Below, in pieces: positions 1 to 10,060 of a stretch of DNA of 64,000 nucleotides (positions within the stretch are counted from its first letter, which is position 1; each line of letters starts with the position of its first letter). Both the position numbers and the translations under genes were made by a program. This DNA comes from Capitella teleta (lineage: Eukaryota; Annelida; Polychaeta; Capitellidae): assembly GCA_000328365.1 (NCBI GenBank), contig KB293438.1:116029-180028 (forward strand), read 5' to 3'. A model generated the notes under the pieces. It saw only the letters and a program-made list of their open reading frames with translations, was not told the DNA's origin and ran no database searches.

Positions 1-49
1 TGTAATTTATTATATCAAACTAGTATTATCTTAATCATATATGCCGTTT

Positions 50-250
50 GGATGAGTGCTCAGGATTTTGTTATTTAAATATTTTGCTCCGAGTTGAAAA
101 TTAATAAGCTTTTTATATTTAATTCGGAAGACTAAATTATTACTCGCCATCTGGCGAGCATTCATGTTATTTAGTTATTTTTTACTCGTCAGGGATAAAT
201 TTTACTCGCCATTAGCCGAGTCTTATTCCGAGCCCTGAATTCACTCATCC
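50..250. repeat. possible short inverted-repeat element
   Basis: The two ends carry a short inverted match (GGATGAGTG at the left, CACTCATCC at the right), and the interior repeats the motif TACTCGCCAT, including a small palindrome around ACTCGCCATCTGGCGAG. This looks like a MITE of about 200 bp, but I find no clear target duplication. A chance arrangement is possible. Confidence 0.25.
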
Positions 251-680
251 CTATCAAGAGTTGCATGTGTATAAAATTCACCTTGGAATTATACGGACTG
301 GTATTGGTAATGCTTGCTGTAATAATTAATCAATGAAGAAGTTATTGCATAATAGTATTCATTGTATCCACTCAAACGATTCGCATTACATTTTATGTTT
401 AAAAACAAAATGTTTTGTTCACTTTAATAATTATTTCCATTGATAATAATAATAATCATCATTTTATTCGTTCCAATTACATTGACATTCATTTTTTTCA
501 ACAATAATAATAATAGCATAGTAAAAAAAAATTTAAAAAAAGGAAAAGGAAAAAAATAAATAAATAAAAGAATGAAAAAATGAGAAAAAAAGAAAAGAAA
601 AACAAAACTCAGTGAGAGAAATCAGCCTAATTAAGCAATACAGATACAGACTAAATGTTGTTCAATTTCAGAAGAGTTAA
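251..680. other. AT-rich non-coding stretch
   Basis: AT-rich sequence with A-runs around 520-605. I see no open frame, repeat or regulatory motif worth naming. It would be intronic if the exon that follows belongs to a gene entering from the left. Confidence 0.4.
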
Positions 681-683
681 GTA

Positions 684-1094
684 TTGATAACAATTTCACA
701 ATTGATCACTACATCCTCCAGATTCTCTGAAATTGTCACAAAAAGACGAAATTCCCTCCAGAGACCTCCAACTCAACGTCAACTTTCTGTCACGAAACTG
801 GCAAAGAAACCACCAAAGAAGCGCGAAAGCATTCGCAAACTCTCTCGCCAATCAACCATCCAGCTTCCTCCCGAGCTTGATGTGAATGTTGACGCTCGAA
901 GCAAAAAGACGCCATCAACTCTGAAGTGGAAGAAACCACCGAAAAAACAGAGCACAGTTAGAAGAAGAGCTGCCTTAGCCGACGAAATTTCATTCATTGA
1001 AGAGTCTGTCAAGGTAGCCTTTGGAGCAAAAAAAGGCCTCACGCGACAAAGTAGTTTGCGCAGGAAATTGTTCATGCAGAAATCAAACAAATGA
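684..1094 (+). CDS. basic Lys/Arg/Ser-rich terminal exon (partial gene)
   Basis: An open frame of about 136 codons ends at TGA 1092-1094. It has no in-frame ATG near its beginning, so it must be joined to an upstream exon outside the window. The product is strongly basic and low in complexity: Lys-Pro-Pro-Lys occurs three times (AKKPPKKRE, KWKKPPKKQ) and RRxS/RQSS-type sites are frequent, which are typical kinase-site contexts. Possible acceptors are after AAG at 681 or CTCCAG near 722. The best-looking acceptor (TTTCAG at about 672) opens a different frame that stops within 60 bases, so the splice junction is unsettled. I do not recognise a domain. The compositional bias over 400 bases and the length of the open frame favour a real C-terminal exon, but a chance open frame cannot be excluded. 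Confidence 0.45.
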   Translation: MITISQLITTSSRFSEIVTKRRNSLQRPPTQRQLSVTKLAKKPPKKRESIRKLSRQSTIQLPPELDVNVDARSKKTPSTLKWKKPPKKQSTVRRRAALADEISFIEESVKVAFGAKKGLTRQSSLRRKLFMQKSNK

Positions 1095-1689
1095 AAAATT
1101 GCCATTTGAATAATTTATATTGTAATTTTTTCTAATTTTAATGTACATGTAGTTCACTTGACTTGTTTTTATATGTTGATTGGATTTCATTTCTTCATTC
1201 TTTATTTGTTTTTGTTCTTTGTGTAATTTTTTTTTCTGTACAAGTTTTTTTTTACAAAATATAGTTATCATCATTACTTACATTATTAATATAATTATTA
1301 TTATTTATGAATGCTGTTTAATGTTTTGTGTTGTTACATGCATAAATTGTACATTGGTTGACCACAGTGTTGATGCAATACCGGTATATGATTATATACT
1401 CCCTAATATATATACTTGGACTTGAGTGTTTTTGTTGTTTATTTTCCAAATTCATTTATCAGTTATTATATAAATTCCCAGTTAATTCAATAATATTGAG
1501 GGTATGCATGCTCATTTAATTACATTTTTTCCCCGTGTAATTGATTAGTAGCAATTAATTGTATGTAACTTAATCAAAAAATTAAAATTCATGGATTAAT
1601 TTAAAATACTATCATGCCACAAATGAAACAAGTGCTATCAAGAGTGGAAACACCAAGAACAATAACATCAAAGGAAGACTAACACATTT
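1095..1689. other. AT-rich 3-prime flank
   Basis: Sequence downstream of the basic exon. It is AT- and T-rich, and I see no canonical AATAAA close to the stop codon. No gene or repeat was recognised. Confidence 0.4.
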
Positions 1690-2010
1690 TTTAGGCCATG
1701 TTTTGAGATGAGGGGGAACGTACAGAGTATATATATAGTCATGATATACCGGTGGTACATATAATTCCACAGGATGTAACCCAGGATCGTCCTGAATCCT
1801 CAAGTATCCCAATTGGGTGGATTTAACATGTTCGGTGACCACAGGGAAGCATGGCAGCAAGAGGGGAAGAGGGAGACCTCGGATCGGGATGCAGAGAGCA
1901 ACGAGTGGATGGCAAAAGGACCCCTTGCCATTCTTAGAGCTGTTGGAAACAGAACATTGTGAAGGACTAAGATTGCCAACGCCTAGCGAATGGTGATTCT
2001 GCTGCATTCA
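1690..2010 (+). mobile_element. LINE ORF2 C-terminal remnant
   Basis: The plus strand reads like the tail of a non-LTR retrotransposon polyprotein: first a GHVLR segment (residues LTHFLGHVLR), then, after a gap, a GRGRPRIG segment followed by a Trp/Arg-rich tail (ILRAVGNRTL). The GHVLRM ... RGRPR ... W order is typical of endonuclease/reverse-transcriptase LINE C-termini. In-frame stops and frame changes interrupt it, so it is a dead fragment. The family cannot be fixed from so short a piece. Confidence 0.45.
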
Positions 2011-3140
2011 TTCAATGATGCAATGTGTATTTGGGTTAATAGACCGACTAGTCAACATGAACATTATCTGCATCTACGCTCAAATCATAACGCACTTTTC
2101 CCGGCCGATTCCTCGAGAACGATAAGGACGTTATGATTATGCAAGGCGGAGACAGTAGAAGGAGGAGAAGAGGGATTTTCAGGGGAATTGTGGGAAAATG
2201 TGGAGTTCCTTGTGGTTCATGTTTGTGCAGTTTCGGAGGCAGAAGTTTGTAGCAGAGATTGACAAGTATTTGAACTAAAAGGTTGGCGTTAAGTGAAAGC
2301 ATTTTATGAATTTAAATGCATACATGTATAAGATCGAAGGCCAAATAGTGAAACGTACATCATATATTTGAAAATTATAATTGCAGTACTAATGATAGGA
2401 AGTAGGACGTATATATTGTGAAAATTGTGATTGTGAGGTAGAGGAAGTGATGTTATCAAACAGATGTATCATGGCTATATGATGACATAAATGTATGTGG
2501 TGAACATATCATGGCTAAATAATATCAAGAAGGTAACAAGAACGATTATGAAATATATAATATACGTGAAAAAAACAAAAACAAAAACAAGGCTAGAGCT
2601 TGATGAGGATGAAGTCGATGTCGATGCCATGGCATGCATGATAATTATGTTCTTAAACCAACTGAATATGAAATGTCAACGGTTCTGTCACTCTGAAATC
2701 TAACGACAAGGATCCTAACAAAGGAATAATCGAACACGCAAACAACAACATACATTAATCAGTGGTGTACTGGAATGCTGTCAGTATTTAATTTCGCCCG
2801 AAATCTGCACTTATTAGGCTCCACATTGTAGTCACAATCCGCATTTTACCATGAGCCATCCGCGTTCGGTTAATAGGAAACGTTTTATGTAAAACGTTTT
2901 AATTAACTTGTTGATTGGGAATAAAAGGCAATTCGAATGTTTTTAAGAGGTTCTTTCGATCAATATTCGCCCGATTTTTAATACAAATAATGAATGGTCG
3001 AAATAGCAGGCGTCACATCAGGTGGAAGACACATTGTCTAGCGAGCAGACGACGCCACAGCACCAGTCGAAGCGGCCAACTGAGTGTTACACAATGATGG
3101 AAGACGATAACATTGTGAGTTTGTGACCTAACGCCATTTG
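2011..3140. other. non-coding stretch with a faint LINE endonuclease echo
   Basis: Around 2055-2110 the plus strand reads NIICIYAQI, which resembles the IISxYAP strand of LINE apurinic endonucleases; the match is too short to annotate separately. A small palindrome (ACGTTTTA TG TAAAACGT) lies near 2883-2900. Nothing else is recognised. Confidence 0.3.
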
Positions 3141-3313
3141 TAACAGAAACACCCTGATCGTGTCCTGAGTTACGAGTACCGTTTTGACTGCAACCGAGAG
3201 AATCGTTAATGATGTTATTAAAAATGCAGTTCTCATCAATTCACAGTAAATTAGTAGCGTTTTGGTGTAACAGTGGGCAGGCGTACGTGCATTGACATTA
3301 ATTTGACGATTCT
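3141..3313. repeat. 200-bp direct repeat, copy 1
   Basis: This stretch is repeated in the same orientation at 3540-3757. Shared landmarks in order are TAACAGAAA, GTACCGTTTTGACTGCAAC, AGTTCTCATC, CAGTAAATT, GCAGGCGTA and AATTTGACGATTC. Identity is roughly 75-80% by eye. The family is unknown and there is no coding potential. Confidence 0.65.
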
Positions 3314-3539
3314 GATTGGAAGAAACTTCAACAAAGTTGGACTGTCCAATCACGAGTCGAAGAAGTGTGTCCGAAATGATATCAATGGTTGACGTCCAGA
3401 AGATAGAGAGGACCGATATGTGGGATGATATTCGATAGTTTATTCATTTATTTATTATTTTTCTTTCCGGACTTCAACATAGCTAGAAGTTATTTTGGCT
3501 GTCTTCAGATCAGAGGAAAATACACCTTGTTGGCATGCG

Positions 3540-3757
3540 TAACAGAAAAACCTGATTTTGTCCAGGGTTAAAAGTACCGTTTTGACTGCAACTGGGAGAA
3601 TCGAGAGAATCATTATAATAAATCATAACGATTCTCTCGATTCTCCCGGTGATAACCAGAAGTTATCAGAAATGTAGTTCTCATCTATTCGCAGTAAATT
3701 CGTAGCGACTGTGGTGGAACAGTGCGCAGGCGTATTGACATGAATTTGACGATTCAA
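3540..3757. repeat. 200-bp direct repeat, copy 2, with hairpin
   Basis: Second copy of the unit at 3141-3313. It is longer because it carries an inverted repeat at 3594-3647: 18-bp arms (GGGAGAATCGAGAGAATC and its exact complement) around an 18-base AT-rich loop. The single-arm equivalent in copy 1 (GAGAGAATCGTTAATGATG) suggests that copy 2 gained the second arm by a local inverted duplication. Confidence 0.65.
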
Positions 3758-3884
3758 AACTCAAAGCTCACGAAGAGTGATTTTGGCATTGCAGACATTG
3801 GATTGCAGTCAGTCGGTTAAACCAACTCAGCTATGCAATTACGTAAGCCGCTTTTAGTGCACGCTTTAATAACACTTCGTGTTT

Positions 3885-4155
3885 GAATTTTAATTGGTAA
3901 TGCTCTGCTTGCTGGCATATCTGCTTCATTGAGAACAAAATTGCAACAATATTGCCGCACATATCGTCACTCGCGCTAAGAAATTTGATCACATCACACT
4001 CATTTTAAAATATCTACATTCAGTGCAAACGAATAGATTTTAAAATTTCCCTTCTTGTCTTTAAATGTATACAGCAATTGGCTCCATCTTATCTGTGCAA
4101 TTTGATCTCAATACACAGGCCGAGTAGATCACTGTGGTCTTCTAATCTCAACATT
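3885..4155 (+). mobile_element. CR1/L2-like LINE reverse transcriptase C-terminal remnant
   Basis: Scattered over shifting frames, the plus strand carries the usual tail of a CR1/L2-type ORF2: NALLAGIS near 3898, then a VTRAKKFDHIT segment near 3968, then APSYLCNLISIHRPSRSLW near 4078. These correspond to the DYCNSLL, R.VTxxxxxxHITPIL and APxYLxxLIxxxxPSRxLRS blocks. Several stops and frame changes show it is dead. The same ORF end may continue in type at 58713-58838. Confidence 0.6.
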
Positions 4156-4479
4156 TTTAATTATGTGTGCCACGTTTTGAAAGAAATATACACAGACGTT
4201 CTTTTATTGTTTATGGCCCTTTTTAATGGAATTCTTTACCAAATGACCTACGTTTTAAAACCGAAATTTAAAACACAAGCTAAAAACTGTTTTATTTCGC
4301 TCATACTATCTTTACTGAGTGTTCATTAAAAAAAAAATAATTTTTTTTTTATATATAATTGTTCTTAATATTTCTGTAAAGCGTGTCAGAGACGTTTCTT
4401 GTGAATGTTATGTTCGCTATAATTGTTATTATTATTATTATTAGACTTATTATTGGAGCCGATTTATATGAACCAAAAG

Positions 4480-5276
4480 AGTGCACCCAGCATTCGGCGA
4501 TATTTTGATGCATGAGCATCTTTTGAATGCCCAAATAAGGCATCGCTCTCATGATCGGGTGGGCCATACAGTGCATTATAATGCGAATGCATCGTACATT
4601 GTAAATTAACTGTTAGTGTTGGCAATAAATGTCACCAAGCAGCTCTGACCTTTTTTCAGCACTTTTTGTTCGAGAATATGTTGTTACAAACCAAATGCGC
4701 TTTTCTGTCGTTACTCTGGTACGTAACATATCGCGTATTGTACCTACTCAAGCAATATCAACAACGGAAAAGATCAAACAAATGCGAAGTAATTACTTAA
4801 TAAAGTAAAACTAACCAAAACCAACGTTGTTCGCGGAATAGCACGATTCTGCGTAATGGCGATCGAACGGCAGAAAAGAGTAGAGAATTTTTTTGGGGGG
4901 CCGGTCGTTTCAATCGTACGCATTATTAATTACTTTCATGCACCGAATACTCTTCTTCTTAAATTACTATAATATAGGATTATTGAACTATATTCTATTC
5001 TCTGTGGGAGTTGTTATTGGTGTTGTAGCATTAATGTTTATATTTACTAAAATCAAAACAAAGCAAATAATTTGTACTGCAGCGCCACGCAACAGGTGGC
5101 ATTCCACAATGCTGGTTCAGAGGCCCACCTGCATGATTTATTTTTTTTTTTTTTTGGAATAAGGGATGCATTTTAGCCAATTTTGAAGTTTATTTTTATT
5201 TTTTTATTTAAATTTTTTATTTTTTATTTATTTTTTTTTCAAAAAGGAGTAGATGGACTACTTTTGGCCCACTATG
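4480..5276 (-). mobile_element. Tc1/mariner-like MITE, incomplete copy
   Basis: The segment matches, in reverse orientation, the first ~900 bases of the complete element at 45049-46290. Shared landmarks include AGCTCTGACCTTTTTTCAGC, TTCGAGAATATGTTGTTACA and CTACTCAAGCAATATCAACA. The terminal repeat at 5250-5276 (AGTAGATGGACTACTTTTGG then CCCACTATG) is followed by TA. The other terminal repeat is not found; homology fades near 4480, so this copy is truncated or rearranged. No transposase is recognisable in it. Confidence 0.7.
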
Positions 5277-6150
5277 TATATTTTATTTCTTGTTCTATTT
5301 GTTTTCTCTTGAAAATAAACCATAAACCAACAGACGTCTCACTTCGGAGTTATGCAATTTTATCTTCCGCACACTCATAGGCCTACTCGTGCAGTGCCAT
5401 GCTGATCAGTTCGTAGCTATAGTCAATCATCCCAGTACTCACTTTCGATATATTATTACATTTCAGTTTTCTGTGAGGAAACATATGCCCTGCTTTGCCT
5501 TACACAACCCCCCATCCCCTCTCATGAGAATTTAAATTACACTCTCAAATGCATAACACCACGTACCAATAAAAACACCGAAATAAACAGAATTATGCAA
5601 ACTTCTAAAAAATGCATTCCCATTCTGTATTTGTACAACACGTCTGTTCTCTTTCTCTTTCTTTGGGGAAAATTATTCCAAAAGCTATACGTGTATATGT
5701 TTTGTGTTGTCCAGTTGCTGTAGGCTTACAGCTAACCTGCGTGCGGGCATCGGCTGTCCTGGTCTAATATTTGTTGTCTGTGCATCTGTCGGATATCGAT
5801 GTGCTTCGCCACTGGGTCATTTATGATCGTATCGATCTCGAATGTTTACGTGCTTTCGAAATGAGTTGTGTACAGCAGCTGGGCGATGATGGATCAATAA
5901 TTCCGTTGTACCACTTTTGGCGCCAGATAATAAGCGTATATGTAAAACGACGCATACTCAACCGGATTATTGCGTAACTTTCCCCAAAGGATAACAACCA
6001 CGTGAGACAGATTCACACTGAGAAAAGCGACAGTTCACAGTGGAAATCAGTTAATGAATCGCGATCTCTGCATTTCCATCATGGCCGCCCCTACAAGGGC
6101 GATATTATCAGCACATCCGGTGATGGAAAACCGAGATTGATATTAGAGAT
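5277..6150. other. non-coding stretch upstream of the PLD-like gene
   Basis: Contains an unassigned open frame at 5768-5977 (about 70 codons, includes IYDRIDLECLRAFEM) that has no convincing splice sites or start, so I do not call it a gene. A C-rich patch lies near 5508-5525. No TATA box is obvious in front of the ATG at 6151. Confidence 0.35.
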
Positions 6151-8031
6151 ATGAGTTTGGGTCGGAGCTTAGGGAAGCGGTTCAGAGCCAACTTGATTGA
6201 AACTTTCCAGAGCCATCCGTGCCATCAAGAGCTGGATGTACTTGATCGCAGTGACCACATCAAGGTGGTCGCCTGCTCCAGTGAAGTGGCCACCTGGTGG
6301 CTGGGGAGGTTCCGGGCGGCGTACCCTCAGGTCGGTGGTGAATAATTCAACATTGCCAATGTACCAATATATATGATAAGCCTAATTCCTATGTCTTTAT
6401 GGACCTCGGCTGAATTAATTAGCTCTTCTAAACGCAATTAGCCCCGCATATCTTTGGTCATAATCAAATTTGTCAATGCCAATGCCGGAATGAAATGGAA
6501 GAATGTTACGTTACTACTAATCCTGTCGCAATAACAGGAGAATATAGCCATAAATGCTAGGCGATTAAATTATCTGAGTAAGTGTCACAATTTTATCAAT
6601 TCCAATGATCTCAGAAAATCCGAGATGAAAACAATAAAATAAAATAAATGAAAGCATGTGATATTAATTTTACCGATGAAGATTTTTCTAGTGTTTCGGC
6701 CATTTTGGACCTGCTTTATATAGAGCTCCATGAATTTATCTTACAAAGATATTAGCTTGTTTCTTTTTTATTTGTTCCAGTGGGTAATTTAAACCACTGT
6801 GATACAACTGCAAATTGCCATTCGCTTCAATGGCGCTGAGTTTACTATATTTTTGTGTGTGGCTTAATTAATTATTCTCGAACTCAATCAGTTTTATCAA
6901 TGAATCGCTCATGTTGGAAGGATTTTACATTAATAGAGCGTCTCCAACTAGCTCTACCGATGAGTCATTGTAGTTAACAAATGAATCATTGATCAATTAT
7001 CTAATCATTTGATTTTTATTTTTTTATTTATTTTTTTATTTTATGAATCCTTACAAAGAGATTATTTTGTCACCAGGATCACTTAAGCGGTGACCGGATC
7101 GTCAAACTGCATCCGGAAGCAGGAGTGACCTTGCAAATCAATCGCGATGATGGAACTCTGAGAATCAAAGGACGGAACCATTTGAAATGGTTTGAGAGCA
7201 ACTTCAGAGCAATTGTGGAAGATGGAAGTGCTGAGCTCAGCACTTCTGTTTCAACAGCGCAAATACTAGATAAATACCTCCGAATGAACGACGAGTTCAC
7301 GGTAGAATCATTTCGCACTTCAGTAAAATCATAACACATACGTACATATTTTTTTTTCACAGGTTCCCTATTTGCTACGACGCCTACCGCCTTCGGGTGC
7401 TTTGAAGCACGGTCCTACGTACATCTACCGGTTATGGAGAGGTTTATTGGACCATTGGGTGGAATCCGGAGATGATGTCTACATCGTAACGCCACATCTG
7501 GACGCTAAGCGCCTGGCAGACGCCATCTTGATTCTCGCCAAACATCGTCTTGCCATGTCTCGCCTTCACGTGTTCACAGTTTCGCACTGCGATGGCGAGA
7601 ACAAGTACAATAAAGTTTTAAAGGATGCAAAGGAAATGACACGTGACTTAAAAGGACCAAATAAGAAACGATTGTTAAGCGAAGAAAGACTCAACTTCAC
7701 ACTGAATCGATTGGAAGCGAAATTCGGTCGCTTCCGGTGCAAACTGATCGCTGTATGTCGCGAGAATCACGCAGAAGTCATGATGACGTCAGCGAGTTTC
7801 CATCATTGGTGCTTCGAAAACGAGGGCACAGATTCAGTTGCGTTCTTCAAGTTGTCGGCAAAAGAACTCATCCAGCAGTACCTTGCACCGCTAGGACTCG
7901 AACACTCAGTGTTTGATTCTGATCAAGACTCAGTGGTCGCTTCCACTTCCTCGCACGGAGATTCGACATTTGAAACCTCAACATTCGGAGACGAATCGCT
8001 GCGACCAGCTTCCTTTGCCTCTGATCCGTGA
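6151..8031 (+). CDS. three-exon gene, degenerate phospholipase D-like protein (364 aa)
   Basis: The exons are 6151-6330, 7077-7322 and 7363-8031, all joining in phase 0 with AG acceptors (CACCAG, TTTTTTTCACAG) and donors GTCGGT (weak) and GTAAAA. The product is 60+82+222 = 364 residues with no signal peptide. Exon 3 carries the recognisable part: a Rossmann-like strand DDVYIVTPHLDAKRL preceded by a helix with YRLWRGLLDHW, and near its end NHAEVMMTSASFHHW, which sits where PLD enzymes have HxK(x4)D...GSxN. Lys is replaced by Glu and Asp by Ser, so the site looks non-catalytic. The C-terminal ~45 residues are Ser/Asp/Thr-rich and probably disordered. A polyadenylation signal AATAAA lies at 8182-8187. 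The start ATG is the first in frame after a TGA at 6121. The gene model is well supported by phase; the PLD assignment is an inference from motif spacing, and the cellular role is unknown. Confidence 0.75.
6540..6790 (+). repeat. dispersed repeat, copy A (in intron 1 of the PLD-like gene)
   Basis: Matches 56594-56835 in the same orientation at roughly 75%. Shared landmarks include AAAATC.GAGATGAAA, AGATTT.TCTAGTGTTTCGG, CAGCTCCATGAATTT or its variant, and TTTATTTGTTCCAG. It has no coding capacity and the family was not recognised. Confidence 0.6.
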
Positions 8032-8187
8032 AAATCATAACAAAAAGTACGTTATGATCTGCGCATGACTCATAACTAGAAAGTCCAGCAACACTATTAG
8101 GCCTACTTGTGCGTGCTGTCAGTCAATATGATAGAACCTCTTTAACATTTGATTGCATGATTTGATATCATTGTTTCTCTTAATAAA

Positions 8188-8654
8188 TTTTTATTATTTG
8201 ATCATTTTATGATGCCGATCATTTTGTGTTTCAAGCCGATCAAAATACTCAAATTCGCATTCATTAACACACTGTTGCTATAGTAACCAGCGGTACTTCA
8301 TTTTAGCGCGTTTTATCATTGAGCGGAAATCTGGCGATTTGGTTTACTGGTTTCCGGCGCTACTTAATATGACAAGGGAACCAGTGAAGCGATTTGAGTG
8401 CAAGAATATCTCGCAACAAAACTTTGGTCCTCTTTAAACAACGTGTCATTATTCTCTGTCTCCTTGTCGTTCGGCAATTTCGTCACCTGGTTACTTCTTG
8501 TAGAATTAGTTGCCATCATTTTTTTGGTCTAAATTGTCTCCTGTATGACAAGTGTGCTTCCCAATTCAACCTCTGTCATGATTCCAGAGTGATGACGTCA
8601 CGGAGATTGTACCCCATTTCGTCCTGAATACATCCATTGTGTCATTTGTGTGCG
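8188..8654. other. non-coding stretch with an X-box-like motif
   Basis: At 8274-8287 lies GTTGCTATAGTAAC, a near-palindromic RFX X-box-like sequence, and the flanking 20 bases (CAGCGGT after it) recur at 41651-41672, so the motif may have spread in a repeat. Nothing else is recognised. Confidence 0.4.
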
Positions 8655-8768
8655 TACGAGAAAAGAAACCTCGGAATTTATCAATAAGAGTAGGGGGAAA
8701 CCCCTGTCCTGGGCTTCTGTTCTGGCACCCGTATCACTCGAATGGGTTTCATGGAGCCGTAAAAGCCA
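8655..8768 (+). repeat. R1 dispersed repeat, partial copy
   Basis: Partial copy of the repeat at 8930-9128. Shared blocks: ATAAGAGTAGGGG, AAACCCC, GGGCTTCTGTTCTGGC, CCCGTATCA, CGAATGG and TGGAGCCGTAAAA. It lacks the AACTGCATAACAAGATCGG part of the full unit. Confidence 0.7.
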
Positions 8769-8929
8769 AGCGCGTCTCATGCCTCATGATATCACATTCT
8801 CTTAAGTTCTTCAAAGATCTTAGAAATTAAGTTGCGAAGCTATAATTATTATCTTTGGTTTTAACCACTCGTTTTATTACTGTCCCCAAGCAAAACATAT
8901 TATTATGTGTGTATAATCACACTATAATT

Positions 8930-9128
8930 GTAATTCTTCGGTGACTCTGCAGTGCCGCCCAACTGCATAACAAGATCGGACGCTGTGTATTACTGTCTAT
9001 GGTGGTATGCAGGATAAAGAACCCTTAGGATTTCTAGATAAGAGTAGGGGTAAACCCCCGGTCCGGGGCCTTCTGTTCTGGCGCCCGTATCATCCGAATG
9101 GTTTGGGTGGAGCCGTAAAACCCCATCA
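8930..9128 (+). repeat. R1 dispersed repeat, full copy
   Basis: Runs from TAATTCTTCGGTGACTCTGC through GCATAACAAGATCGG, ACTGTCTATGGTGGTATGCA and AGTAGGGGTAAACCCC to TGGAGCCGTAAAACCCC. The full unit is found inverted at 59067-59262 and in part at 8655-8768. The unit ends are similar in all copies, so it is a true family. There are no terminal inverted repeats and no coding potential; SINE or MITE status is unresolved. Confidence 0.75.
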
Positions 9129-9993
9129 TATCATTATAATCACTCTTGTTGATGAAAATAACCCAAAACATACCTAATTAGAAAACAAAAATAGTTTATT
9201 TCATATTCATTGGTTAATCAAAAGTATCATCAAAGTGATTCACTTCACAGCAGTGGGTATCAAAGTAGCCCTTTATTTGGACACCTGTTGAACGGAATCG
9301 ATTTCTTTGGTCATACCGTCTTCCTTTGTTCACGCGATGATAACACTTTGATCATCACAGGGTTTGGGGTTGGGGCGACCTGACTCAGTAGAAAGTTTGA
9401 TGGAAAGATTAAAGGTATCAGGAGGGTTCATTTGGGCCTAACATAGAACGTTGATATTGACACAGAAATGTGAAATTTGGCGTGAATAAAGGGAATGTTT
9501 ACTGGGCGAAGAAAACAAGCATTCAATTTCTCAAAGCATCGCATGACATGCCTTTTGTGTGAATCAGGGGTCGGCGAAATTCTGCATAATTTAATATTGA
9601 TTTTAGAGTATTAAAATCATGGAAAAATAATTTTTTTTGTAAAAAGAAAAGAAAAAAAAATATTTTCATCATGGGTACATGAAAAAAATAGAAAAAAATA
9701 TATATTAAAGTGTTTGCAAAACATTGATGATAATATTATGAAATTGTGAAATGAGGTTTAAAAGAGCACTGGCCCTCTTAAGTGTCCCTTTCTTACATTT
9801 AGTGTAAATTAAAAATCAACAGGTCCATCAGGTAAGTTGTACTGAAGCCAATTCAAGTTGGTGTAGCACTGAGAACGTGTTATGTAATATTTTTATGACA
9901 TTGTCCTGTTTTGTCACAATTACCTGGTGATTCGGGTTCAATAAATATTTTGCCAGAAAAAGTTCAAATTAGTCTTGCGGTGTGATTTTGCAG
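9129..9993. other. non-coding stretch
   Basis: Holds a possible 29-base micro-exon at 9802-9830, bounded by a good acceptor (CCCTTTCTTACATTTAG) and a good donor (GTAAGTTG). It does not join in phase with the exon at 9994, so it is not called. A CAGGGGTCGGCGAAATTC at about 9566 resembles one end of a Charlie-type hAT element, but no partner end was found. Confidence 0.35.
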
Positions 9994-10060
9994 TATTATG
10001 AAGTGATGGTCAATAAACGAAAATTGTATATAGCCAATGCTTTAAAGGCAATAATAGATG
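9994..10060 (+). CDS. isolated candidate internal exon
   Basis: A 67-base stretch lies between a strong acceptor (GTGTGATTTTGCAG) and a consensus donor (GTAAGTATAA). Only one frame is open: phase 0 in, phase 1 out, coding 22 residues that read YYEVMVNKRKLYIANALKAI. I found no neighbouring exons that join in phase, so it may belong to a gene with long introns, to a pseudogene, or be a chance match. No function is suggested. Confidence 0.35.

Noticed and set aside
9566-9583. CAGGGGTCGGCGAAATTC as an end of a Charlie-type hAT element
   Set aside because: No matching inverted end and no 8-bp duplication found in the next several kb.
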